Below are positions 12,030-24,073 of a stretch of 64,000 nucleotides of DNA, piece after piece. The notes under the pieces were generated by a model that saw only the letters and a program-made list of their open reading frames with translations, searched no databases and was not told the origin of the DNA. Position numbers and translations under genes: made by a program. This stretch comes from Rhodamnia argentea (Eukaryota > Streptophyta > Magnoliopsida > Myrtales > Myrtaceae): the NCBI RefSeq assembly GCF_020921035.1, contig NC_063154.1:5766001-5830000 (forward strand), written 5' to 3'. How positions within the stretch are numbered: the first letter of the stretch is position 1; the number at the start of each line of letters is the position of its first letter.

Positions 12030-12135
12030 GTATCCCCTAGAGTTCTCCTGAGCACTTCAATGGGGATTTTGAAAAGGCAAAGAAAATACAAGTGAAGCTC
12101 CTACTGAAGTGTTTGGGGGAACTCTTGGTGCCACA
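12030..12135 (+). ncRNA. MIR395: MIR395 precursor hairpin, copy 1
   Basis: The 3' arm at 12104-12124 has the 21-nt miR395 mature sequence, beginning CTGAAGTGTTTGGGGG and ending AACTC. The 5' arm at 12040-12059 reads GAGTTCTCCTGAGCACTTCA and pairs with it over its whole length with a few G-U pairs; the loop is about 44 nt. miR395 is a conserved plant miRNA that is induced by sulfate starvation and directs cleavage of ATP sulfurylase and sulfate transporter transcripts; that is established for the family, not shown here. The loop and flanks differ from copies 2 and 3, so this is an older paralog. It lies tail to tail with PVADH-B, whose stop codon is about 290 bp away. Confidence 0.93.
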
Positions 12136-12414
12136 TGATATACACCTTATTACCTTCAGAATAACGTCAGTCTTCAAGTGCTTGAGTTAAGTATGTGTCA
12201 ACTTTGTGGTAAGAACGTTTGCTTTGTTTTGCCGTTCGCGCCTATTGAAACATTCACAAAATTGTGCCCATGGTCAGCATTCCACTTCTGATAATTTATT
12301 TCTTGATACTTAATAATTCACTTTTGGCTCGAGAATGAAGTGAAGGATACATTGTATAACCAACTTGTTTCCATATGGATTGTGACGCAAGAAACTAGCC
12401 GTTAGGTTTCGTAC

Positions 12415-14399
12415 TTAGACACACAAACTATAAAGATCAGTCCCTCCAGTCCAAGTTGGATGGAACGGTGAAACTAGACCCACCTTGTACCCATTCCCAT
12501 GATAAATGCACCCATAACTTATTGATATCCCTCCATACACCGTGGCTCCTGAATTGTATGACCACAGTATCTTGCCCGTCTTGGCGTCCATCGCATACAC
12601 GGGCCCCTCCGGAGCCACGGAACCTGTGAACACGACCCCGTTCGCCACAGAAACCGGCCCCTGACTGGTTTCGTTGCTTGGGTTAGCTGTGGACCATAAT
12701 ATTTCTCCAGAACTTGCGTCCAGGGCGACCCAAGCGCCTGCTGTCGTCGTTCGGGTCGAGGGAGAGAGGGTGAAGTTCTCTCGATCGCGGTTGGCGATGT
12801 TAGTGTAGACCCTTTTGCCATCCGTGGCCGCGCCCCATATGCCTCCCCCTTCGACGCTACCAGGTCCCGCCAGCTTTCATGTCCAGAAGAATTATATTTG
12901 GAAGATAAATTAGTGAACTTCTTTGTTAAATTTATTTCACTTAGTTCATTCGTAGCATCAAGTAATTTCTTCTCTCAATTGCTAAATAGAGAACAATGAA
13001 AAACACAGTACTTACTCTAAACCATACTATCTCCCCAGTGTCACGATCCAGAGCCCAAGCAAAGCCGCTCTTTTGTACCGCGACCGCAATGTCGCGCTCA
13101 GTTCCGTTCGTACAAATCGTGATTAGCATTGGGGCTTCTCCGAAATCAGCATCCACGTTAGGCCCAGTTGGACAATCAGGATTGTTGGGCACCAAACAAG
13201 CTGCATACCATACATCGTAGCCTCCTAACTGCCGCGCCCACTTGATCCTTCCCGACTCGATCTCGAATGCCATGATAGAATTGAAGTTCACATCAGGCCC
13301 GATGCACTGGTCGGGCTCCTTTGGCGGGGTTGTCCGATTGTTTTGCCTCTCTTGGCATTCTTCCACCTCGGGCGGGGCCGTGTATAGGTTGCCTGTAGCT
13401 GCATAAGCGAGCCTCCTCTCGGGGTCTATTGCGGGGCTACTCCCCCATATGGCGGCTCCAGCGTAGGCTCCGCGTTTACCGCCGTTATCAGGGAGGGTGT
13501 AGGTTTGCCATAGGATTGCTCCGGATAGAATGTTTAGCTTAACCAAACTGCCTCTAAAGGTGCAACATTGCACAGCAGGTAAGGTCTCTTCTAGCGAGGA
13601 TACTCCAACGTAATATGCCCTGAGAGAGAGAGGGTCAAATGGAAGAGAAATGAGACTACTCGTTCAATAAACTACTGAATATTGATATTGGTGTGTCCAC
13701 CCTGCTGCATTTTCCGATTTAATAGTCAAGGATTAAAAATCTTTCTCCTTAGTATTTGTATCCACCTCATATAAGCCGTTCCAGAGGTCGTTATCACCGC
13801 TAGAGGCTGTGGATCAAGCCGTGTCAACCAAATTAGCCTCCCGTTGAATCGGCTCACGGCGATAACAACTGCAGGTCCATAAATTGAGACGATCAGGAGG
13901 CGTCCGGCTATCGTCGGGGTGGACCTCGAGACCGTGACGTTCACTACAGTCCCCGTGCCCCTAAGCCCCGTCAACTCGCTTAGGTTTTGCTGCCATATCA
14001 AACTGCCTGAGAACGCATTCACGGCATACAAGTAGCCGTTCCACGAGGGAAAATACACGACGCCGTTGGCTGTCGCCGGGGTGGCGGAAATATCCTTTCC
14101 AGCGGAGAACTTCCATCTCAACCGTAAAAACCGGACGGTCCACGGGCTGATCAACATCTCTTCTCGAGCACCTCTCGTGTTGCTCAAATCGCCTCCATGA
14201 TTTAGCCACTGCATCAAATACTTAAAACTCATAAACAGGAGCAATTGAAAAATACAAAAAAAAAAAAAAAAAAGAACAGATTTGCGATGATGGTTTGGAG
14301 CTTAATTACCGCAGCGCCGGTGCTGTCTAATACCCAAAGGGTGCCGATCGTGAAGATACAGAAGATGCAGGAAGTTCTCTGAACACGCAGGCGAGCCAT
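12415..14399 (-). CDS. PQQ-repeat beta-propeller oxidoreductase, polyvinyl-alcohol-dehydrogenase-like (copy B)
   Basis: Four minus-strand exons, 14310-14399, 13766-14208, 13016-13619 and 12415-12873, have the same lengths as those of copy A (90, 443, 604 and 459 nt) and the same phases, giving 531 residues. The leader starts MARLRVQRTSCIFCIFTIG. The body shows WLNHGGDLSNTRGAREEM and propeller docking motifs such as NAFSGSLIW, NILSGAILW, EIESGRIKW, DRDTGEIVW, DASSGEILW and DAKTGKILW. The conserved PAEQCC Glu is Val here (TLPAVQCC). It ends TDLYSLCV. No frameshift or stop was found, so it should be functional. Role as for copy A: a predicted secreted quinoprotein-type dehydrogenase of unknown substrate. 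The relic C at 23.9-25.1 kb shares its 3' flank with copy B. Confidence 0.92.
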
Positions 14400-15091
14400 C
14401 GAGATTGAAGAACCTAATAGCCTTTTCCTCCAGGGGGATTCGACAGATCCTACGTATGATTTATACGGACAAGTTAACGTGTGTTCCTCGGTCTCATTCT
14501 CTCGTGTGTGAAGAGCTCTCTGTTTCAGTTAGGTTTGAATCATTCAGAGCACTTTCTGTATCTTCAACATCAAAATTCAATCTCTCATGAGCTGATAAAC
14601 GTTTCCCTAGAGGAAATGTGGTCAAGAAAACCCTAACCATGCAAAGCTCGCTCGCTTAGACGTCACGCCTCGCTCCTGTGGTCACGTTATTCGACTTGTG
14701 TACCTCTCTATTTGTCTCCATGAAAGTAAGGCAGCTTTTATTCAGTAACTAAAACCTAAAACCTGCTCAAGTTGGGGATCTTGCCATTCATAACGTGTTT
14801 GACCTGAAAACTGGCTCAATCTGGAAAAAGAACAGAGACATCTTATTGTACTATCCACCGTCCTAAGAAAATTGGTCTGGTGAAGTACTTTGTATGGAAA
14901 TAAGTCGAGTTAAGAGCTGAAGAAAAGTTAAAAGAAAAGTGTAAAAAGTAGCTCTAAACGGACCCCTCCCACTTCAAGGACGTACTTCACAGATTCATGC
15001 ATCATTTTGGCTAACACAAGTTCATAATGGTTTTTTTTTCACAAAGTGAGGGATCTTGAGATTACATCAAATTTCACATTTCCCATTTCAA
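14400..15091. repeat. Upstream region of PVADH-B, homologous to that of PVADH-A
   Basis: This region is paralogous to 8063-8233 plus 8928-9430 with the hAT element absent. The single TTCAACAT at 14563-14570 marks the empty insertion site. No gene is seen. Confidence 0.75.
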
Positions 15092-15929
15092 ATTATTTTC
15101 CGCCATCTGACATGAAAAATCAAAATTTTAATTTTTCTTTTGGTTCCTTTTTCTTTGCTCCCTCTTCCTCGGCCGATCGCCGGTGACTAGCCATGGGCGA
15201 GGGACGAGCTCACCAAATGGTCGCTTTTCATATTCAAACACATTGTGCTTGATGTCGCCCTCTCATGTCAATGCTTGTGTGTGAATCTCGAGCTCACGGC
15301 TTCGAAATTTGAATTCTTTGAGGCTTTTTCCTTCTACTCTCCAGGACGTGATTTTGGTGTTTGCAATTGCATTGTGAAATTTGAGCTGGAGATTGATGGG
15401 AGAAAGCAAGGCAAGGGAGTCATCTCCGAAGAGGCAACAATCGGGCGGAGGAGGGAGCTCCGTGGGGGCGGCGGAGAGTAACATGGGGAAGAGATTAGTG
15501 AGGCAACTGAATCCAGGTGGAGGGGAGGGGAGGGGAGGGGGGAAAACGGAGGCTGCAGTGACCGGATGGATTCAAACGGCAAAACGTGAAAAATTTTAAA
15601 ACTAATTCGATACATATGTAATCAATTTATGACTTTTTTGGTAATTTTCCCGATTCTAGCCACTAAATATATTTTCTATGTGACATCCGCCTATAGCCCT
15701 TACGTGGCCCATAAAAGTATTAACAAATTTTAATTTGTTTAAAGCAAATCCGTCAAATGACGATGATAAAGGGAAGTTAATAAAATACGTGAACTTCTCA
15801 CCAAAGCCAACTCAATCAAGATCTCCAAGGGGTTTTGACAAAAAAAAAAAAAAAAAGGATCTCGAATGGGGGGCCCTAGAAAATATTAAGATCAAGAACT
15901 CAAAAAAAGATAAGAAAGAAAGAAAACTT

Positions 15930-16404
15930 TGGAATGTTATCAAAAAAGTCCTAAAAATTTTTAATTTAGCTAATTTAGTCCCAAACATTTTAGGAATCTG
16001 CCAATATAGTCCATCTAGTCAATTTAGGCTAAAAATCGCCGTGTAGATGTTGGCCTTCCTATGTGGTAAGGCTGGCATGATATGCAATTTTTTTTTTAAA
16101 TTTCTTAATAATTTTCTGAATTTTTTATTTTTCTTTTCTTTTTTCTTTCATTATGGCAAGCGAGGGTCATCGGAGCTCGCCATCCGCTGGCAAAGGCCAC
16201 GGACCTTTTTTAGTAAGAAAATTTTAAAAAATGAAAATTTGTCCATATCAGCACATGTTGTGCCATGTTGGATGGCCAACGCCTTTGTAAGCAATTTTCG
16301 AACAAAATAGGTTAGAAAGACTACGTTGAAAAATTATTTCTATGTTTAGGACTAAATTCATCAAATTATAAAGTTTAAAATTGAATTGGTATCTGGACAA
16401 TAGG
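15930..16404. repeat. MITE-like repeat, family R1, copy b
   Basis: The left arm is ttatcaaaaaagtcctaaaa with agtcaatttaggctaaaaat. The right arm is ggactaaattcatcaaatt and ggtatctggacaatag. T-rich tracts surround a shorter GC-rich core. It was inside the segment before duplication, because copy c occupies the same place at 29357-29924. Confidence 0.6.
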
Positions 16405-17924
16405 CTTACAAAAATGTTTGTAAATTTATCTAGAAATAATCTGATCTTTTTATAGCGGGTGGTTGTTTTTGAGATTTGAGAGGGAATGATTCATGAAAAG
16501 ATAAAATGTGGATAGAGACTGCGTTAGGATTTGGCACACAATCATAATGGAGTAAAATTAAAAACGAGAAAAAAAATTGAGACACAAAATTTATCCTAGT
16601 TCCCAGTGATTTTCTATCGATGGGGAGAATGAACGACATTTCCAACATAATGAACTTGGTCCGAATTGTGGGTATAGTGAATTGGATTAATGGGAGAATC
16701 TTGGGGTGAGTGGATGAAAATTCTCCTTTGCTCTTCTTCTCAAATCCTTATCCCAAGCCCTATCCCTCCACATCCTCTTCAATCTTTTTCGGAGATGCTT
16801 TCTCATTCTCTGATGAACACGCAATAATATCTAGAGTTACTACATGAGAGTTCGAATGTAATTTGTACTGTGAGGAATACTACATGGATCTACTCCGGTC
16901 AGGTTGATAAAACGTGCAGCGCCTTCACGCGAGGGTTTAAACGATTAGACATGATCATTTGAAATGGTACGAGGATCGATGTTCTTTAGCTCGCCCATTC
17001 ACTATGCTCACGGAAGTCTAGCCCTTTAGTATCTTTGTCCGATAAAAAGAATTGAATATGATTCAAGTGAAGTGTATAGGCCTTTTCCTTCATTTGTATG
17101 TCAAGCTTTCGAATCAGATAATCAAATAAATCACCCCACGGGAAAACTCAATTTTCTCGTATAATTGGGCGTATAAGTACAACAATTAATTAGAACCTAG
17201 TAGGATGTTTGATTCGTATCTACGATGAAAATACCGAAAGCGATAGGACCATAGAGAGACGTACCAAAGGGGGAAAAGGGGGCATGATTGGTCACAACCA
17301 AAATTATATGTCTTCTTCATCAAAACCTCCCACTTAGCCTACAGTTGCGTCCATGTTCACTTGCCCTCGGACGACTTTCTTTCCCTCTATAAAGAGCAAC
17401 GTGAGATATTCTAAGAAGCCCGATCTCCACCGTCCATGTATGATAGACTGTAAATCAGCATATATTCTTCAACAATCCACAAAACTTTATCGTATCACTC
17501 GTACGTACATCGAGCTTACAAACTTTTTTCCTGAAATAGCGTTAGATGTACTAAGGCGTCTCCACGATCGGTACATGACAGATTATAAGTAAGCAAAGTA
17601 CGTTGTATTTTTCAACTATCAACAAAAATATGTCACGTCACTCGTACTCTAATTTCATAGACCAATCTTAGTATATGTAGCCTTCAAAATTGTAATAGCA
17701 ACACCAATTATTTTTTTTTGGTAAGGAAAAAAATAATAATAATAATTGGTGTTGCTATTACTATTGCTATTATTGTTATTGTTATTGTTATTGTTATTGT
17801 TATTTTTATTAGTAGTAGAAGAAGAAAACTTTCGTCTTGTCATTTTCACTCCACTAGCGCATTGATACAAGAAGCAGACAAGGCATTCCCGCAAGGGGGG
17901 AAAGAACGAATGAAGGAGAGTCCT
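16405..17924. other. Upstream region of MIR395 copy 2, with a duplicated small open frame
   Basis: There is no recognised gene. A 79-codon + strand open frame at 17353-17592 (MFTCPRTTFFPSIKSNVRYS...) has an 80-codon counterpart at 30914-31156. The two differ by a 3-nt in-frame indel. A microsatellite of attgtt units lies at about 17760-17812. Whether the frame is translated is unknown. Confidence 0.3.
17760..17812. repeat. Microsatellite, imperfect (TTATTG)n / (TTG TTA)n
   Basis: Repeated ttattg units follow an inverted aataataataattgg / accaattatt motif. The matching place in the second segment (about 31274-31305) is shorter, so the repeat length changed after duplication. Confidence 0.8.
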
Positions 17925-17934
17925 CTATAAATAG
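17925..17934 (+). promoter_or_regulatory. TATA box of MIR395 copy 2
   Basis: CTATAAATAG lies 81 bp before the hairpin base, in a context conserved at 31424-31433. A transcript starting near 17960 would begin shortly before the hairpin. Confidence 0.7.
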
Positions 17935-17999
17935 TAGGGCAAGAAACCCTCGGATGAGCAAGCAACAGATGATTGAAAGAGCAGAAACATGTTAGGTTG

Positions 18000-18105
18000 C
18001 CTCTAGAGTTCCCCTGAGCACTTCACTGGGAACGTATGGAGAATTTTCTCTCATCGGTTTCTTGATAAATTTCCTACTGAAGTGTTTGGGGGAACTCCCG
18101 ATGCC
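18000..18105 (+). ncRNA. MIR395: MIR395 precursor hairpin, copy 2
   Basis: The mature miR395 occupies 18077-18097 in the 3' arm (CTGAAGTGTTTGGGGG... ending AACTC). The 5' arm GAGTTCCCCTGAGCACTTCA at 18006-18025 pairs with it without bulges, allowing G-U pairs. The loop is about 51 nt. The hairpin differs from copy 3 by one visible base in the loop (ctgggaac versus ctgagaac), as expected from the recent segmental duplication. The conserved family function is sulfate-starvation regulation of ATP sulfurylase and low-affinity sulfate transport. Confidence 0.95.
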
Positions 18106-20687
18106 GCTTGACGATAGACTTCGCCTCCATCGATGCTCACGAGTCATGGCAAAGCTAATACAAGGGAGGTAACCGTTGATTCATAGATCGCTACTATGTG
18201 ATTGCGATTTTAGAATGTGTTCTTGGTCGGTGACATATGATCGTTCGCATTGCATGTATTAGGGTTTATGAAGGGCTTGTGCCCAGTTGCTAAGGTGCTC
18301 TGGAAATATATAACCATACTATATCGTGAGAAGGATTTAAGAGGCTCATCTTAATTCATTGTTACCCTCAAAAGCACTAGCCCCTTGATTGGTTGGAGCA
18401 GAAAACATCTAATTCCCATCTGGTTTCCATTGGTGATACTCGAATGTCGAGCTTGCAGCAAAATTATCTGCTTTGTTGGAGTCGTCAAGTGAATCCCAAA
18501 TTCACTTTATCTTAACATAATATCTCCATTTCATCACTTTTTCGACGTACTAGTGTCATAGCTTATTCAACTTGTCAAGCTAATCTGGCCGTACCTATCG
18601 AATGGAAGTTGTCTCATAGTCTTTGAAAATACTTCACCGGAGCTAAGCATATACGAACTCTGAATATTTGGTGTCGCTCTATCTTTTTAAGTTGATTTAG
18701 CGAAACCCTAGCTGGCAAGGGCAAGAACCATCATGTAGGAGTTCATCATTATGGTTACAGGAAGTTGGTTTGCTAATAAAAAATCATCTTTATTCTCTTT
18801 CGACTTTCGCTGGATGATCTTCACCAACTGAAATTAGAGAAGTGGTGTTACCGCACCGGAAATTGCTGGCCGAAGGCGGTGGACGAATTCCACTTTTATC
18901 TCTTACAAATTTAAGGCCATAGGAGATTCCACTACTTTAGATCACTTGTTAATCTAAGATACTGTTGTATCTATTCATTTGTTCAATTTGCTCAATTTAT
19001 TTTCAGGGGAGAAAGGTCACCCGACACATATAATGTGTTCACTTCGATTTGTTTTTGTCATTCTAACAGGCTTGTTTCATCGCCTTCAAGGGAGCTCAAA
19101 TGGATAATTGTTGGGATATGCTAGTTGAAGATTGGATGTACTCTCGGTTTGATCATCAAAATCTTAGTCGGATGTGCCTTGCGTCTTTGCATATTTTATG
19201 ACAACATGTATAAGCAATTTAGTCATTCATGTATGCTACATTGTACGCTCAAGAAGTGGAATCATGTACTCTATATTTGATTTTATTGATTCTCATCATC
19301 TTCTAGTACACTTATTGTAGAGTGTGTACATTCGTTGACCCTAATTTTGCCTAAAGTTTAGATGTGCAGCACATTACATGACTTCTTAAAATAAGGGTGG
19401 AAGAAGATTTTTGCAAAATTAAACCAATGAGAGAAAAGGCTCGTACTGTAAATTTTTACGACACCTATTTGGAAACAGAGTCTAATCAATGAAGGGGAAG
19501 AAGCAAAACTTGTACTTTAACTTGTTTCTTATTTATAGAAGTAAACATAAATGGTAAACCCTTATGTGGATATAATTATGGATGGATTAGAGGATCTCAT
19601 CAATTACAAGATACCTCAATCGTAAGCTCGTTTGACCTTGAAATAACATGTTATCTAGGACTTAAACTAAAACAGAAGTGAAGAAAAATTAGAAGGTAGT
19701 AAATGGACGTATAATTTAGAATCATTATTAGCCTAGACCAATCCAACGAAACTAAACTGTTTTCTTGTTAGCATATCGTTAAGAGTAAATTATTTCGCCT
19801 CCTCTTGTTGTGGAGTTCGAATATGGACATGCTTATTGTTAAGATACTTTTTATGGAACGATTTGATTGATCGATATTTCAACCGCGAGTACACATGTCG
19901 GTCTCCATACACGCTACTCGTCGAAAGCTGTTTTTTTATTTTTTGATGGAACAACAAAAACACATGTGCGAAGGACTCTTAACAGAAACAGACTTTGGGC
20001 TATCAAATCGGACCACAAATCAATCTCCTAGTTTGTAACTCCCAATTTCATCAACCTTGTGTCGTTTGTTGTTGTACTTTTTTGAAAATATGGTAACAAG
20101 CCACACCAGAAAGTAGCCATCTGTTGCTACATCCCCAGAAAAGAAGATGTAGCTGATATTTTTTATACATATCCGCTAAGAATTCTTGGAGGAAATTCCC
20201 ATTGAAAGATTTTATAAGATCAGAACCAACTGCTTTAAAAACTTAAGTTGTTAGATGAAGGCGTGGTTTAATATTTAATTACTCTAACATTCCCCCTCTT
20301 CCTGCTCCGATACCATAAAAGATTTTAGAGACCACAGCCAACTGCTCTAAAGCTTAAGCTATTAGATGAATGCGTGGTTTAATATTTAATTATTGTAACG
20401 CCCATATCGCGGCCTCAAATGATTCCAAAAATATCATAAAATTAATTCAATCTGTTCCACTTACGCAAGATCCCTGGATTCATTTGATCCTTCGGTTTGG
20501 TCGCCCAAAGCACACGTAAACCCATGTCTTTGTGCGCTCTACTAAGTAGCACATAGTCTGCTTCACCACCAAAGCTCTGTATATCAATCTTTCCAATGTC
20601 TGTTCATCCGAAAGATCTTTAGTTTATCCGGGGTCGCACGTTGGATGGCTTTCGACCCACGAGTTTAATCAGCAACATGAGATTTTA
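18106..20687. other. Non-coding interval between MIR395-2 and the RLCK pseudogene
   Basis: No gene is seen on either strand. The interval aligns with 31605-32540 plus 35490-36967 in the other segment. It probably contains the MIR395 3' region and the promoter of the kinase gene. A stretch at about 19040-19140 has no obvious counterpart at the Copia insertion point. Confidence 0.5.
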
Positions 20688-23093
20688 ATGGGCAATTGTT
20701 TGAGCAAAACCTCTAGCCGTGACCCGAACCATCCTATAAATATCGCTCAGCCTCCCACTGGTTCGCCTCCATTCTTTTTTGAGTTACATCTTACAACGAA
20801 ATTTCTCAATCCAAAGTGGAGATTAAATAGCTGAACTTCATCTCATATCGATTAGTTTTGGTACTTTATTACGTTCAAATCAGAGTGCACACCTTGATCT
20901 TCATCTCCGGATGAAAGGCCTAAATCAAAACAAAGGGGAACTTCATCAGTTTCATCAAACTCTCGAAAGGGTACTTCTTTTTTCCTTCTTGTAAAGTTGA
21001 TTTTCGATATATTTATTGGATCTCTTCTTTATCTATTCATGAACATTGAAGTTGCAATTTAATCATCTTGGTGAGCGGCAAGAATGAACGACATGGTTTG
21101 CCGCTTCAAGATCCCAGCAAGCCATCCATTTCTTCTCATCGGCCGCTCAAAGGCAAGTTTATATCTGTTCTTGATGACGGTTTCATTACGGGCTAATTGT
21201 TTGCATTCCTCATTTCTCAGGAATGAAATGCACACATGCCATTGGTGACTGGCTAGCTTTGGCAATTCCAGTTTTATCTTTTGAACTCAATTTGCATTTC
21301 GAATATTGAAAACAGAAATAGATGGGAATTTGTATGCGTATTCACGAGTCTGGCAATGAGGCGATGATTGGCTGATGAACAAGAAGAACGAGGCGTTCCA
21401 TCCGTATAGGTTTCGCTGCTTTTGCTATGATGTGTTCAAGGATGCCACCGACAGGTTCGGTGGCAAAAACTTCATCGGCGAAGGTGGTTTCGACCATGTT
21501 TGCAAGGGTTGGATTAGCTATCGCACCATGAATGCGGCTAAACAGAAAAGCGGCCCGGCAATCGCTGTCAAGAGGCTCTGGGATGAGCAACCACAAGGTC
21601 AAGATGAATGGCTGGTTAGATTGATGCTCTCTTCATCTCTCGCTCTCTCTCCCCTTAGAATTTTGTACAACAACCATGCATATTTTAAAAGTTTAAACTG
21701 TTAGATGAATATATTATTTCGTAATATTTACATGGTTTGACACTCTCGCACTCTTATTCTAATGAGCTCAATGTTGTGCTTGCAGAATGAATTGAGATTC
21801 TTGAGCAAATTGATTCATCCAAATATCGTGAAGCTCATAGGGTACTGCGGCAACAACGAGCACCGAATTGTGGTTTACGAGTCTATGGCAAAGGGGTGCT
21901 TAGTAGATCAATTATTAAGAGTAACGACCAAGCAATGTGGGCTCTAAGAATGAGTGGAAGGATAATGAAATTTCATAAAACCAGTATATATTTGCAGTTC
22001 TGCTTATGATTTCAAACCTAAGGAACCTGACTTCACCTCGTGCTTTGCCGGAATAACAGAGAAATGCAGGGAGGTAAATTGGGGATGAAGAGTCAAAATC
22101 CCGATCGCGACTGCTAGAGGTTTGGATCACCTTCATTCACAATCCAAGCCGGTCATTCATCGCGATGTCAAAACCTCCAACACTTTGCTTACTGCTGTAT
22201 GTTTCGCTTTTCTCTGTTTTTATGAAACAATTTCGGCTCATAGGAAAACACGATGACATAGGTTACAAGTTTACAACGTTGCTAAACGAATACACTTCGT
22301 ATAATAATTCGACTGGCTCACATAGTCATAGTCAGTCATCCTCTATGATATTGCAGTGCTTCGGTGCTAAGATATCGGACTTTGGCCTCACCAAATTCGG
22401 CCCTCAGGGCAATCAGCCTCATGTCTCATCCAAACTTCTTGGCACAACAGGATACTTCGCCCCAGAATATATTGCCACAGGTACTCCAATGACAGATCTT
22501 ACTATTCTTCTAATGATTTAGGGTTTTTATATACTTGGGTAAGCATATTGGCGACATTTCTTATCAGTTTTAAGTTCATTTTGATGGATCAAGCTAATAA
22601 TGCTTCAAGAAGATGGTTCGAACCGTTTGTCGGCTCCTCAAAAACCCACGAGTCTCACATTCTTTTTCCATTGTAATTGGTAGATCATCTAACCCTAAAA
22701 ACAGATGTTTACAACTTCGGGGTTGTTCTCCTGGAGATCTTCACAGGCTCTATGGCAACAAGGAAACATTCCAGCGGGGCTGCCGGAACCCTCGTGCAAT
22801 GGGCGGAGCCCTACTTGAAGGACAAAGTCAAGTTGCATCATGTCATGGACAGTAAGCTCAATAGGAACTTCCTAATTCAAGAAGCCCAGAAGTTCACTGA
22901 AATCATAGTCAAGTGCCTTCATTTGGTCCCAAAGAGTCGACCGACAATGGCCGAAGTCGTAGCTGGACTAGAGGAAGTTCAGAGCGTGAGCAACCATAAC
23001 CAGCCAAACTACGGCATCTCTAGGCACCCTAGAAGAGGGCCTCTAATAGGAAGGACTTGTTCAGAAAGGGGGAAAAAATCAGGATGGAAGTAA
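20688..23093 (+). pseudogene. RLCK-VII (PBS1-like) receptor-like cytoplasmic kinase, decayed copy
   Basis: All seven exons of the intact paralog at 36968-39362 can be located: 20688-20760, 20884-20970, 21316-21614, 21786-21920, 22060-22196, 22357-22480 and 22684-23093. It starts [14 protein letters not shown], with the Gly2/Cys4 context for N-myristoylation and palmitoylation. It is broken by TGA at 20895-20897, TGA at 21357-21359 and TGA at 22086-22088, and by loss of one G at the exon 4 donor, which shifts phase. The glycine-rich loop reads GEGGFDHV instead of GEGGFGDV. The normal stop is also lost, so the last frame is extended. HRDVKTSN and DFGLTKFGP remain readable. The function, plasma-membrane immune or growth signalling in the family, is most likely lost. 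Confidence 0.88.
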
Positions 23094-23330
23094 ATAGGCT
23101 ACCTGATGTAAATCGAGGTGATCGCTTTGTATCAATTTTTGAATGTAACTCATTTGCTGCAATGTTCGTGTAAATTTTGTTGAGTTTTTGCAGCTCGATT
23201 TCTTCCCGAATCTGTCGTTTCAGAGTTCGGATCCAAGCCCAAGATTGTGAAATAAATGGACAGAGAAATTGTCCGGAGAATGTCTCGCATTAAGGGTTGG
23301 TCCGGCGACCTCGGCCACACTAATTGCCGG

Positions 23331-23917
23331 ACAATTCACTCAACTCAACTCTAAAGAGAAGGAGAGGAATATGCCTTTCTTTTCTTATTTCACCTTAATG
23401 AAATAATCATAATACTTACCTTTATATGGACTTGTTACATGACTCTATTTATTATTCTTAAATAAATCATAAATATATCTAGCATTTCAAGGAGAAAGAA
23501 ACATTTAAATGGATTCCTTGATTTTACAAAACATTTAACTAAACATAAAAACACGAACGACCACAATGCATGCACGTAAGACATTCATGAATTTGGTTTC
23601 ATCCCTAACAGTTTTGTCATGCATGCCCATTGGAACACTGAGTCATGTATAACCGACATACTCAGTATTTTGTGAATTTTGGGTGAATTAATTTCCTAGG
23701 CGGCCATGACGTTGCACGATAACTAGGAATTAGTATTTTGACATTTTGATATGCAATACGAATTGTACATATGGGTAGCTTTCAACTTCTGATAAACCGT
23801 TATTAGTTCTTGATGCTTGATAGATTCATTTTGGCTTGAGAATGAAGTGAAAGATATATTGTACAACCAACTTCTTCTCATAGGGATTGTGATCCAAGAA
23901 ACTAGCTGTTAGGTTTC
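23331..23917. other. Junction between segment I and the PVADH-C relic
   Basis: There is no gene. The last part (about 23780-23917) aligns with the 3' flank of PVADH-B (12280-12414), so the relic copied the downstream region too. Confidence 0.45.
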
Positions 23918-24073
23918 TTACTCGACACACAAAGTATAAAGATCAATCCCCACAGTCCAAGTTGGCTGGAACAGTGCCAATATGCCCACCTTATACCTAG
24001 TCCCATGATAAATGCACCCATGACTTGTTGATATCCCTCCATACACTGTGGCTCCTGAATTGTACGACCACTA

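Larger units (their letters stand above)
15092..23330. repeat. Segmental duplication, copy I (MIR395-2 and RLCK pseudogene)
   Basis: From aaattattttccgccatctg to ccacactaattgccgga this 8.2-kb segment aligns throughout with 25488-39650 in the same order and strand. The shared content includes an R1 repeat, a small open frame, the MIR395 promoter and hairpin, about 2.5 kb of non-coding sequence, and the seven-exon kinase gene. The other copy is longer because of a solo LTR, a Copia-like element and a 152-bp tandem duplication. Confidence 0.9.
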
